This document shows, in pieces, positions 1 to 9,027 of a DNA stretch of 64,000 nucleotides. A program made the position numbers and the translations under genes. How positions within the stretch are numbered: the first letter of the stretch is position 1; each line of letters begins with the position of its first letter. The stretch is from CAYRFF01 sp964436125 (lineage in GTDB: Bacteria > Bacteroidota > Bacteroidia > Chitinophagales > Saprospiraceae): the NCBI GenBank assembly GCA_964436125.1, contig CAYTBT010000007.1, forward strand, positions 1 through 64,000. Reading direction: 5' to 3'. The notes under the pieces were generated by a model. It saw only the letters and a program-made list of their open reading frames with translations. It was not told the origin of the DNA and ran no database searches.

Positions 1-821
1 AACAACCGCGATTTTCCCACCTACCATTAATATTAAAACCTTCCGGCAAAGGGAAGCTCAGTAAACGCGATGGTGCAAGTCTCAATATACCGGTATTCCC
101 ATTGAGCTGGACGGATAAAGAGAAAGGGCAGACGTATGAAGGATTTGATACCAAGGGCTTTAATCCGGAGGCGGTTGTGAATTTTCTGGCTTTCTTGGGT
201 TGGAATCCGGGAACGGAGCAAGAAATATTCACTATGGAAGAGCTTATTCAGGCATTTGAGTTGAAGCATATAAGTAAGAGTGGAGCGAGATTTGACTACG
301 ATAAAGCACTGTGGTTTAACCGGCAGTATATCGTCAATGATGAAAATCTTGCAGAGAAGGTCAAGGATATCCTCGAGAGCCATGGTTGTGAAGTAAGCGA
401 GACATTTGCGGAAGCATATACTGACTTATATAGAGAAAGAGTAGATACTTATGACGATTTCTGGACGGAAGGCTACTACTTTTTTACGGATATAGAGAGC
501 TATGATCAGAAGACCGGACGGAAAAAGTGGAAAAAAGAAGCCAATCAAGCGCATTTTAAGGCAATAATTCCGCTGATAAAGAATATGGAGAATTGGGATG
601 CGGATTCTCTAGCAGAGGTGGTAAAAGGATATATCAATGAGACAAATGCAGGCTTCGGAAATATCCTGCCATTGTTACGGATAGTGCTTGCGGGAACTAT
701 GAAGGGACCGGACGTGTTTAAAATGATGAGCCTTATGGGGAAAGACATGGTAGTGAAGCGTATGGAAAAAGGGCCCGATATTTTAACAGAAATGCTCTCT
801 TCAAATGCCAAAAAAGCTTAA
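1..821 (+). CDS. gltX: Glutamyl-tRNA synthetase, 3' part (cut by the window start)
   Basis: Class I aminoacyl-tRNA synthetase that charges tRNA-Glu. The reading frame is open from the first complete codon at base 3, so the 5' end lies outside the window; about 272 residues are visible. The visible part begins just before the KMSKS-type ATP-binding loop, present as KLSKR (bases 54-68), within the typical context HLPLILKPSGKGKLSKRDG. The rest is the helical anticodon-binding domain, with the WNPGTEQE segment usual for bacterial GltX. It ends with TAA at 819-821 and overlaps the next small gene by 17 bases, suggesting coupled translation. The TTG at 102 is not the start, because the frame and family similarity continue upstream of it. 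Confidence 0.95.
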   Translation, partial: QPRFSHLPLILKPSGKGKLSKRDGASLNIPVFPLSWTDKEKGQTYEGFDTKGFNPEAVVNFLAFLGWNPGTEQEIFTMEELIQAFELKHISKSGARFDYDKALWFNRQYIVNDENLAEKVKDILESHGCEVSETFAEAYTDLYRERVDTYDDFWTEGYYFFTDIESYDQKTGRKKWKKEANQAHFKAIIPLIKNMENWDADSLAEVVKGYINETNAGFGNILPLLRIVLAGTMKGPDVFKMMSLMGKDMVVKRMEKGPDILTEMLSSNAKKA

Positions 822-987
822 ACAAGATGGGGATCCGGAGCTTCATGAAGATTTGGAAGGTTTTCATATCTCCGTAAATCGATTTGGGGAAGTAGAAGGT
901 TCTATGGGATTGGATAGAATAAACAGCTTTTTAAATGCCAGCGAGTTTACACAGTCTCCGGAGCATGGCAATGAGGAAGAAGAATAA
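805..987 (+). CDS. Small conserved Bacteroidota-type protein overlapping gltX
   Basis: A 60-residue acidic protein of unknown function. It starts with ATG inside the last codons of gltX (17-base overlap). Its sequence has an ordered core (HEDLEGFHISVNRFGEVEG, then DRINSFLN) and a charged tail ending in four Glu. From memory, very similar short proteins with the pattern DLEGF-I-N-FGE-N-FLN occur in other Bacteroidota; I cannot confirm this here. No signal peptide or membrane segment is present, so it should be cytoplasmic. The overlap implies co-translation with the synthetase. No function is claimed. Confidence 0.7.
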   Translation: MPKKLKQDGDPELHEDLEGFHISVNRFGEVEGSMGLDRINSFLNASEFTQSPEHGNEEEE

Positions 988-1210
988 TTTTGCTATATAA
1001 AAAGCCCTCATATATAGAATATCTGCTATTTACATCACGAGGATTTTAATTTCTTCCTATCTTTCATTTTTATTGTGCCTTACTTTAAATGAATAGAGAT
1101 GCCTCTATGAATTGTCATAAACTTATAGTGCATAATTTTGGGTTATAATTGATTCTATAAAAATGTATAGTAAAACTGACGGAGGATTACATAATACCGA
1201 AGGAATTCTG

Positions 1211-1218
1211 TACATTTG
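1211..1218 (+). promoter_or_regulatory. Bacteroidota-type -7 promoter element
   Basis: TACATTTG matches the Bacteroidota housekeeping -7 consensus TAnnTTTG and lies 15 bases before the ATG at 1234. No convincing -33 TTTG was found at the usual distance. Because this element contains the TTG at 1216, it supports ATG 1234 as the adhesin start. Confidence 0.45.
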
Positions 1219-1233
1219 AGCAAAGAAATATAT

Positions 1234-4200
1234 ATGCGGAAAGCCTTACATATATCATTTTTCCTACTTCTTACAACATGTTTATCTGCACAGAATCCCG
1301 TGTATCGCGCTGCGATGGGAGCGGCAACCTTTACTTTCTTTTATAGTGGACCTACAGAAATAGGAGTAGGTGAGAATTGTGAAGGAATATTGGACTGGGG
1401 ACACCCTAATACGCTTACCGTTGAGTACGATGGACCGGGAAATCTCATTTTCTTTGATGTTTCATCCATCAGCGGTGGTTATGCGATAGGTGACTTGGTG
1501 CCGGAAGGTACTACGGTGACAATAAGTTATCATGCGGAAGATGATCTCGGTAATTACGCGGATTACGTTTTTTCAATTGACTTTGTCGATAATATGCCTC
1601 CGACCTTCGATCCCGGATTAACACCACCGGTTATCGTTGTTTCATGTCTAGGGAATATTCCCGGTCCGGAAGAATTGACAGTTCCGGATAATTGTGATCC
1701 CAGTGGGAATTCTGTAAGTGTACAAGTCAGTGGAGAGGCGCCTGAAGATACTTGTGTAGCACAGACTTTTATGCGCACTATCATCGCAACTGATATTGAA
1801 GGAAATGCCGATTCCATGCAACAGGAAGTAATAGTCTTGCAAGATACAAGCTCCCCTGTCATTACGATTTTTCCGGTGAATGATACGGCACCTTGCGATC
1901 TCGTAAGCTTTCAATATCCTCAATTCTTATCCAATGGTCTCGTTCATTTCCTCGCAGAAGATGATGGCTGCAATAATATAAACTACTATTATATCGCACC
2001 GACACTCGCGGAAATTGAAGACACTTGTGGAGTGATTGAGGTAACATTTGTCGCGGAGGACATGTGTGGGAATACATCAAGTGCGCAAGCAAGTTTTACT
2101 ATCCTCGATGATATTTCTCCCACATTGACCAAGGGGACTGAGAATCTCACAATTGATTGCAATACACCTGATGCTATGGGCTATATTGACTTGTGGCTCA
2201 ATGAACATGCAGGAGCTGAAGCAATTGATGCCTGTACTGACGTGAACTGGAGCTATTCTCCCGATACGATTGATTTTTCAGCTGCTTGTAATAATCCGAT
2301 TACCATTACATTTACTGCCGCTGATGATTGCGGAAATTCAACGAGTGTTACCGCTCAGCTTGAAATCCAGGATACAACGGCCCCGATTATTAATGTGGAG
2401 CCCGGAATTGTCACGCAATCTTGTGATTCAACGGATGCGGTACTGCAATTTGGAGATTTTCTTGACACCGGAAGCGGGATTGTTGCTGTGGACTATTGTT
2501 CGCCATCAATGGCCTTTACTTATCAATATATGTATCATGGTATGACAATAGATAAGTCATCACTCATCGATTCATTTGCGCTTTCTCTGCAATCAATCTG
2601 TACTGATACTTTAATCCAAGATAGCATTTATAGCAATGTTACAGCTTATATTGCATATCGGGTTCTTATATCCGATGCTTGTGGGAACACCGTGAATTCT
2701 GACACTATTCATTATCTGCTCAGAGATACTGTCGCGCCGCATATTATCTCATCTGCAAGAGATACAAGTTTTTATTGCGACGACCACGACACATTGATAC
2801 AGAATATTACTGATTGGTATGAGAATGCCGGTGGAGCTGTATTGAATGAATATTGCGGAGAAGTGCATATAGAAAGTAATCCGAGTTTTGATAGCTTGAT
2901 GACCTTGATTAATACGGGTAATTATGCTTGTGGAAGTGGAATCCCGATTGATTTTCGTTATCTCGATGATTGTGGAAATATAGCTGTGGATAGTTCTACA
3001 GTATCACTTACCATAATCGATACTTTGCCGCCGAATGTGATATCGCCTGCACGTGATACGCTTGTTAATTGTTCAGAAGGCCTTGATTCCATCTTGTATG
3101 AATGGATTAATGATTATGCTTTCGCAAATGTCGCTGATGCTTGCTCCGAAGTGCGGTGGTTGTATTATACCTACCGCGATACGGCCGGGAATTATAGACA
3201 AGGAAATTTTCAGGATACGACCTTGACGCATTTTGATTTTCAGGGATGTACGGATAGCCTGGAAATAACATTTGTTTATGGTGATGCATGCAGTAATATT
3301 GACTCCATGGCAGCTACATTTACCGTAATAGATACTATTCCGCCGCAAATTGTGAATTTTCAGGACACTATAAGTGTAGAATGCGCCGCAATACCCGATG
3401 AAAGTGATCTGGACATTATCGATAATTGTCAATCACAACTTTCAATTCATATTGTTGACAACGCCACGCATACCGGTGACTCTACGCAATGTACTTACTA
3501 TAATTATACGATACACCGACAATATATCATAAGCGATAATTGCAGTTATACGGACACATTCAATCAGGTGATTCACGTAAAGGATAAAACTGCGCCGGAA
3601 TTTGTCGTTCCGGATAGTATTACCGTCCAATGCGGCGAGCAATTTGATACTGCTATCACCGGTGTTCCAGAGCAGGTATATGATGCTTGCGGCTCTCCGG
3701 TTACTATCGGATACAGAGATTCTATTATCCATGGAACTTGTGCGCCTACAATCATCAGAATATGGGAACTCATTGATGTCTGTGGAAACCTAGCTACGCA
3801 GAGCCAGTGGATAAAGGTTGTTGATACTCTTGCTCCGGTGTATCTTGAAGAGCCTGTTGATACTGCAATATATTGCAGTGTGGATATTTCTACAACATTT
3901 GAGAGTTGGTTAAAATCCCAATTGAATAAAAATGCTGCTGATAGTTGCAATATAAAAGGGAGATTTGTGGCGATTCCCGGCTCTTATGATCTGACTGAGG
4001 AAAGTAGTTTTCCCGATTCCCTGCCACTGTGGAAAGATAGCCTTCTCTGCCTTGCTGTAAACGGGGATACCATTGCGTCGATAACTGTAGATTTTGCCCT
4101 TTATGATAGTTGTATTAACGTAGCCGTGTACAGTAAAACATTCTATGTATTGGATACAATGCCGCCGACAATTCAGAATTGCCCGGTTGATACAAGCATG

Positions 4201-7200
4201 AATACTGCGAGCGATATCTGCGGAGCGTATTATAAGATTCCGGCTATCTCTGCGGCTGATTTATGCATGCAATCTCTTCCGATAAGCCATTTTATTCTCA
4301 ATGGAGATACGATAAGCCATGATTCCCTGGCAGGAGATAGTATATTACTCGATGTAGGGACCCATGAAATAAGTTTCCAGGCGATTGATTGCGCAGGCAA
4401 TATTGCTCAGTGTTCCTGGACGGTAACTGTAATTGATTACATTCCTCCGGTTTTAACCTGCTCATTTGATTCTGTGTATGTCGTCGATGGGATGGATTGC
4501 TATCAAAACGTAGTTTTGAACGACTTTACAGTCGAGGATAATTGCAGTCTCGATTCGCTGAGTAATTCATATCTCATCATTACGTCCCATGGAGATACAT
4601 TAAGTGGTTCATTGCCGCTTGATGAAAATATAACCTTGGGAATAGGGAAGCACACAATGACATTTGTCGTAAGAGATGCTTCAGACAATATAGCAAGCTG
4701 TACGTCAATCATAGAATTACGTGATACAATAGCTCCTGTAGCAGCTTGTAAACCGGCTTTTATCACGGTATATCCAGATGGTCAATCAGTGCAGGGTAAT
4801 GCAGTAGATTTTAACCTTAGCTCAAGTGATAATTGCGATATAGACACGATGTGGATAAGTCCCAATTCATTTGATTGTAGTATGGCAGGTGAGCAAGTGG
4901 ATGTTACCTTATACGTCCGTGATTTCTCAGGGAATATCGATAGCTGCATGACGCAAGGACAGATAGAAATGGCACTTGTTTACCCTGAATATGAACTAGA
5001 TTTATGCAATCCTGACACCTTAAAACTCTTTGCCAATCCTCCCGGTGGCGATACTACGCAATACATCTATAACTGGAAAGGTCCTCACGGTTTTACATCA
5101 ACAATGAAAAACCCAATTATTCCAGATATAGATTCTTCCTACACAGGAACTTATGTTGTTGAAATAAGCGGCCCGACAGCCTGTGCGATTACAGGTAGTG
5201 TAGAAGTTCATATCAGTACTCTAGGACAAGCGGTGTTGAGTTTATCGACCGACACCTTATGTGAAGGCAGTACGTTGACACTACAATCCAATTCATATAA
5301 CGGACCTGTGGTCTATAGCTGGTATGAAGGCCTGCCACCGAGCGGAATACTGCTCGGAACGACAACGGTGCCCACATACCAGTTAAACCCATTGCTAGGA
5401 CATCACAACTTTTATCTCGTAGTAAGCAATGATAATTGTGCATCAGATCCTTCAAGTATAGAGGAAGTAGATGTTGTAGAAGTGCCTGAAGCCATCGTTG
5501 CACAAGCATTTATCTCCGTATGTGAAGGAGAAATCATACAATTGTCCTCGGGAAACAATGATCCGGTACTTACTTATGAATGGCGTGGTCCCGATGGATT
5601 CTATTCAAGCGATAAAAATCCGATTGTCAGTGACTCTGCAAGTCTAGCACAAGCCGGAACATATACACTTCTCGTCTCATTGGGAAGTTGCCATTCAGAG
5701 CTGGCGAGCGTGGAAGTAGAAGTGAAAGAACTGCCACCGATACCATCTATTGCAGGCGATACTATTGTCTGTCAAGGGGAGGAATTTAGGCTTCAATCGC
5801 AGAATTCGATCCAATACGATAATTATATCTGGGAGAATAGCCAGGGACAGTTCATTACAACCGATGTCCCTGTACTTATTATCTCGAGTGCAACTAAGCT
5901 CGACAGTGGTTTATGGACTGTAAAAGTTACGGATGGGACATGTACTTCGCCTGTTTCTGAAACATTCTTGGTCGATGTTAAACCACTTCCCGATGTCCGG
6001 ATTACAGTACCTACGACGGTATGTGAACTCGATAGTATTTATCTTTCAGCAGATGCCACGGGAAATATTGAATTTGTCTGGGTTAACCCGGCAGGAGACA
6101 GCTTGGAGGGAGAGGAAGTAGTCTTTGAAAATGGCGGTGGGCAATATAAACTTATTGCACGTAGTATATTTGGTTGTAGTACAGTTAAAAGTTTTCATAT
6201 TAATGTTATTCCTCAGCCGGCAATAACGGCCTTAAGCTCTACTGCTCCAGTATGCATTGACTCGCTCGTGAATATTACATTTGAACCGACTGTTTTTCCG
6301 CCGGATAATGGGAATTATGATTATTTCTGGATTCATGACTCGGTACAGATTGGGTCGGATTCAATATTGCAGCTCAATAATGCGAGTATCTTAGATACGG
6401 GAATGTATTATCTCGTGGTAGGTACAGGTACATGTTTATCGGATACCTTTAGCTATCATTTGCAGATGAATAAAGTGCCGGATAAACCGCTAATAGAGAG
6501 CGGTAATTTCTTTTGCGAAAGCGACTCCGTTATCATAACGACAGAGCAAGTGCAGGGCGATAGCGTAAGCTATATCTTTACGGTAGGGAATGAAGAATAT
6601 AGCAGGGACAATCCATTACTGAATCTTGGCTTATTGGCTCAAGGTTCCTATACTGTTACGGTGCAGGTTAAGCGTGGGCCCTGCCTGAGTGCAGTAAGTG
6701 ATCCGATTACCATCGAAGTAGGAGCAGTCCCTCAGACAAATTCTATTCAGGGTAGTCAAGAAATATGCGCCGGAGATACCTTGCAACTGCGTGCCAGTGG
6801 CGTTAACGGGCTGTTTACATGGTATTTCAACGGCGATTCCATAACTACGACAGGCAGAACCTTAATTATTCCGAATGCAGATACGTCTTATGCCGGGTAT
6901 TATACGGTAAAACAAGCTCTCGGCGACTGTGTATCCTTTATGTCGGACAGTTTCTTTGTCAATGTTAATCAGACGCCGCCCAGACCGGTCATAGAAAGCA
7001 TACTTGATGGAATATGCCTTACAGATGACAGTGCAGCAATAGAGATATGCCTTACGCCGACTTCATACAACAATGAAGCACAATACAAGTGGTATCACTT
7101 GACATCAGGAACCGAAATAGGTTCGTTTACAGGTGATAGTTGCCATGTGATTCAAGACTTTGCCGATTTTAACGATGGAAATAATGCAATTTATGTTACG

Positions 7201-8061
7201 GCGGATATTCAGGGTTGTTATGCTGAAAACAGTGATACAATCCAGGCAATTGTTTCCATGCCTCCTGATGAGCTTGCACGGGCGGGAGCAGATATTTATT
7301 CCTGTGACGGTGAATTGCCATTTCTCAATGCCACGCCGACTGAAGAAAGCAGAGGGGAATGGAAGATTTTAACGGACTCGACAAAGATATCCTCCTTTAC
7401 CGATCCAGATGCAAAGATTACGCATCTTAAAACCGGGAAAAATATTCTGGTATGGTCGCTATCTTATGGCTTATGTACTGATTTTTCTACAGACACAATA
7501 ATTGTATTTTATGACGTGCCGCCCAGGGCAGAGAATGATAGCTACGTGAAGCCTTATGGAACGACATTTAATATGGACGTGTTGCAGAATGATGAGCTTG
7601 CCGGCGGAGTGAAGATAAGAATTATTGACGATGTGCAGAATGGGCGTACCGTTATAGGAAGTTCATCTATCCAATATGCTCCGATGAATGGATTTATAGG
7701 AAAAGATAGCCTGGTTTATGAAATATGCAGCGTGAATTGTCCCGGTGCTTGTAGCACTGCCAAAGTAATGATAAAGATAGGGGATGAAACTCTGTGCGAT
7801 GTGCCTACAATATTTACACCCAATGGCGACGGAACCAATGATTTTTTCATCATCCAGTGCCTGAGTTCGGGAACATATCAGAATAATTCCCTGCGTATAT
7901 TTAATCGCTATGGAGATGAGGTATTCAGTGCCTCACCGTATAAAAATAGGTGGCGTGGCACCTATAATGGCAATCCATTGCCCGTAGGGACATATTATTA
8001 TTTAATGGACTTCGGTGATGGTAGTGAGATAAGGAAAGGATTTTTAACTATTGAACGATAA
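1234..8061 (+). CDS. Giant T9SS-exported adhesin with HYR/Ig-like repeats and type B (gliding-motility) C-terminal domain
   Basis: A surface protein of 2275 residues. The ATG at 1234 begins a clear signal peptide (MRKALHISFFLLLTTCLSAQ); an in-frame TTG at 1216 would put six extra residues before it. The first ~1250 residues hold about twelve HYR-like modules, each marked by a D-x-x-x-P-P/A-P-x strand start (for example DTIPPQI, DKTAPEF) and paired cysteines. Then come about eight Ig/PKD-like modules starting with C-x-G/S-D (CEGSTLTL, CEGEIIQL, CAGDTLQL), and a cadherin/VCBS-like module (RAENDSYVKPYGTTFNMDVL). The last ~90 residues (CDVPTIFTPNGDGTNDFF ... GTYYYLMDF) are the gliding-motility-associated C-terminal domain, the T9SS type B signal. 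Many cysteines suggest disulfide-stabilised modules outside the cell. It overlaps no gene; a PorP/SprF gene follows directly. The binding target is unknown. Confidence 0.93.
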   Translation: MRKALHISFFLLLTTCLSAQNPVYRAAMGAATFTFFYSGPTEIGVGENCEGILDWGHPNTLTVEYDGPGNLIFFDVSSISGGYAIGDLVPEGTTVTISYHAEDDLGNYADYVFSIDFVDNMPPTFDPGLTPPVIVVSCLGNIPGPEELTVPDNCDPSGNSVSVQVSGEAPEDTCVAQTFMRTIIATDIEGNADSMQQEVIVLQDTSSPVITIFPVNDTAPCDLVSFQYPQFLSNGLVHFLAEDDGCNNINYYYIAPTLAEIEDTCGVIEVTFVAEDMCGNTSSAQASFTILDDISPTLTKGTENLTIDCNTPDAMGYIDLWLNEHAGAEAIDACTDVNWSYSPDTIDFSAACNNPITITFTAADDCGNSTSVTAQLEIQDTTAPIINVEPGIVTQSCDSTDAVLQFGDFLDTGSGIVAVDYCSPSMAFTYQYMYHGMTIDKSSLIDSFALSLQSICTDTLIQDSIYSNVTAYIAYRVLISDACGNTVNSDTIHYLLRDTVAPHIISSARDTSFYCDDHDTLIQNITDWYENAGGAVLNEYCGEVHIESNPSFDSLMTLINTGNYACGSGIPIDFRYLDDCGNIAVDSSTVSLTIIDTLPPNVISPARDTLVNCSEGLDSILYEWINDYAFANVADACSEVRWLYYTYRDTAGNYRQGNFQDTTLTHFDFQGCTDSLEITFVYGDACSNIDSMAATFTVIDTIPPQIVNFQDTISVECAAIPDESDLDIIDNCQSQLSIHIVDNATHTGDSTQCTYYNYTIHRQYIISDNCSYTDTFNQVIHVKDKTAPEFVVPDSITVQCGEQFDTAITGVPEQVYDACGSPVTIGYRDSIIHGTCAPTIIRIWELIDVCGNLATQSQWIKVVDTLAPVYLEEPVDTAIYCSVDISTTFESWLKSQLNKNAADSCNIKGRFVAIPGSYDLTEESSFPDSLPLWKDSLLCLAVNGDTIASITVDFALYDSCINVAVYSKTFYVLDTMPPTIQNCPVDTSMNTASDICGAYYKIPAISAADLCMQSLPISHFILNGDTISHDSLAGDSILLDVGTHEISFQAIDCAGNIAQCSWTVTVIDYIPPVLTCSFDSVYVVDGMDCYQNVVLNDFTVEDNCSLDSLSNSYLIITSHGDTLSGSLPLDENITLGIGKHTMTFVVRDASDNIASCTSIIELRDTIAPVAACKPAFITVYPDGQSVQGNAVDFNLSSSDNCDIDTMWISPNSFDCSMAGEQVDVTLYVRDFSGNIDSCMTQGQIEMALVYPEYELDLCNPDTLKLFANPPGGDTTQYIYNWKGPHGFTSTMKNPIIPDIDSSYTGTYVVEISGPTACAITGSVEVHISTLGQAVLSLSTDTLCEGSTLTLQSNSYNGPVVYSWYEGLPPSGILLGTTTVPTYQLNPLLGHHNFYLVVSNDNCASDPSSIEEVDVVEVPEAIVAQAFISVCEGEIIQLSSGNNDPVLTYEWRGPDGFYSSDKNPIVSDSASLAQAGTYTLLVSLGSCHSELASVEVEVKELPPIPSIAGDTIVCQGEEFRLQSQNSIQYDNYIWENSQGQFITTDVPVLIISSATKLDSGLWTVKVTDGTCTSPVSETFLVDVKPLPDVRITVPTTVCELDSIYLSADATGNIEFVWVNPAGDSLEGEEVVFENGGGQYKLIARSIFGCSTVKSFHINVIPQPAITALSSTAPVCIDSLVNITFEPTVFPPDNGNYDYFWIHDSVQIGSDSILQLNNASILDTGMYYLVVGTGTCLSDTFSYHLQMNKVPDKPLIESGNFFCESDSVIITTEQVQGDSVSYIFTVGNEEYSRDNPLLNLGLLAQGSYTVTVQVKRGPCLSAVSDPITIEVGAVPQTNSIQGSQEICAGDTLQLRASGVNGLFTWYFNGDSITTTGRTLIIPNADTSYAGYYTVKQALGDCVSFMSDSFFVNVNQTPPRPVIESILDGICLTDDSAAIEICLTPTSYNNEAQYKWYHLTSGTEIGSFTGDSCHVIQDFADFNDGNNAIYVTADIQGCYAENSDTIQAIVSMPPDELARAGADIYSCDGELPFLNATPTEESRGEWKILTDSTKISSFTDPDAKITHLKTGKNILVWSLSYGLCTDFSTDTIIVFYDVPPRAENDSYVKPYGTTFNMDVLQNDELAGGVKIRIIDDVQNGRTVIGSSSIQYAPMNGFIGKDSLVYEICSVNCPGACSTAKVMIKIGDETLCDVPTIFTPNGDGTNDFFIIQCLSSGTYQNNSLRIFNRYGDEVFSASPYKNRWRGTYNGNPLPVGTYYYLMDFGDGSEIRKGFLTIER

Positions 8062-8068
8062 CATCAGC

Positions 8069-9025
8069 ATGAAATACAAGATTGTACTTATCGCTTGCTT
8101 CTTTTATGCCACATTTGCAGTAGGGCAACAACAAGCCTTATACACGCAGTTTATGTATAACAAGATGGTTTTTAATCCGGGATATGTGGGAAGCCTGGAA
8201 GCGCCGGCAATAAATCTTATTCACCGTTCACAGTGGATTGGATTTGAGGGGAGGCCTGAATCAACGGTCCTTTCTTATCAGACGACGGTAAATAAAGATA
8301 GAATCGGCCTGGGTGGTGCTATTTACAGACATTCCATAGGTATTCAAGAAGACATAGGGATAATGGGCGTATATAGTTATCGGGTGCCGCTGGGCAAGGC
8401 CTACCTCGGTTTGGGGCTGTCGCCATCCATTGAATCTTATGCGGTTAAATACACCGATGAGCGATTACATGCGACACAAGGTATACAGATTGATAATGCG
8501 ATAAGTAAGTCAGATGAAGTGAAATATGTTGCCAATATCGGATTCGGGATTTACCTCCATGCAGACCGCTTTTTTGTCGGATTTTCCATTCCGCGTATAG
8601 CACGAGCCGATATTGACTTTGAAGATTATGATAATTCCGTGAGTCGAGAAGCTATCCATTATTATCTTATGGCGGGATATAGCATTCCATTGAGTAAATA
8701 CGTTGAGTTTACTCCACAAGTTATGGTGCGATATGTAAAAAATACACCACTGGATTACGATGTGAATCTCATGCTTTCAATCGATAGGAAATATCATCTG
8801 GGCTTGACCTATCGCGCATATCACGGTGAAGAAAAGGTTATAGCCGAGTCAATCGATGTCCTAGCAGCAATGAATATTACAAAATCTTTTCTCGTAGGCT
8901 TTGCTTATGATGTAGGAGTGTCACCTCTTCGCTCTTATCACAAGGGAAGTATTGAAGTTGCATTGCGCTATACCTTCCTCAGCCCGGAAGAGAAGAAAAC
9001 TTATGAAAACCCTCGCTATTTCTGA
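8069..9025 (+). CDS. PorP/SprF family T9SS outer-membrane protein
   Basis: A 318-residue outer-membrane beta-barrel protein of the PorP/SprF family. In other Bacteroidota, family members are needed to export or anchor T9SS cargo with type B C-terminal domains. The family start is clear: a signal peptide (MKYKIVLIACFFYATFAVGQ), then QQALYTQFMYNKMVFNPGYVGS, the PorP/SprF hallmark. ATG 8069 is preferred over the TTG at 8051, which lies inside the adhesin gene. The gene starts 7 bases after the adhesin stop and is followed 2 bases later by the OmpA-type gene, so the three are very likely one transcript. The probable role is export or attachment of the adhesin next door. Confidence 0.92.
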   Translation: MKYKIVLIACFFYATFAVGQQQALYTQFMYNKMVFNPGYVGSLEAPAINLIHRSQWIGFEGRPESTVLSYQTTVNKDRIGLGGAIYRHSIGIQEDIGIMGVYSYRVPLGKAYLGLGLSPSIESYAVKYTDERLHATQGIQIDNAISKSDEVKYVANIGFGIYLHADRFFVGFSIPRIARADIDFEDYDNSVSREAIHYYLMAGYSIPLSKYVEFTPQVMVRYVKNTPLDYDVNLMLSIDRKYHLGLTYRAYHGEEKVIAESIDVLAAMNITKSFLVGFAYDVGVSPLRSYHKGSIEVALRYTFLSPEEKKTYENPRYF

Positions 9026-9027
9026 AT

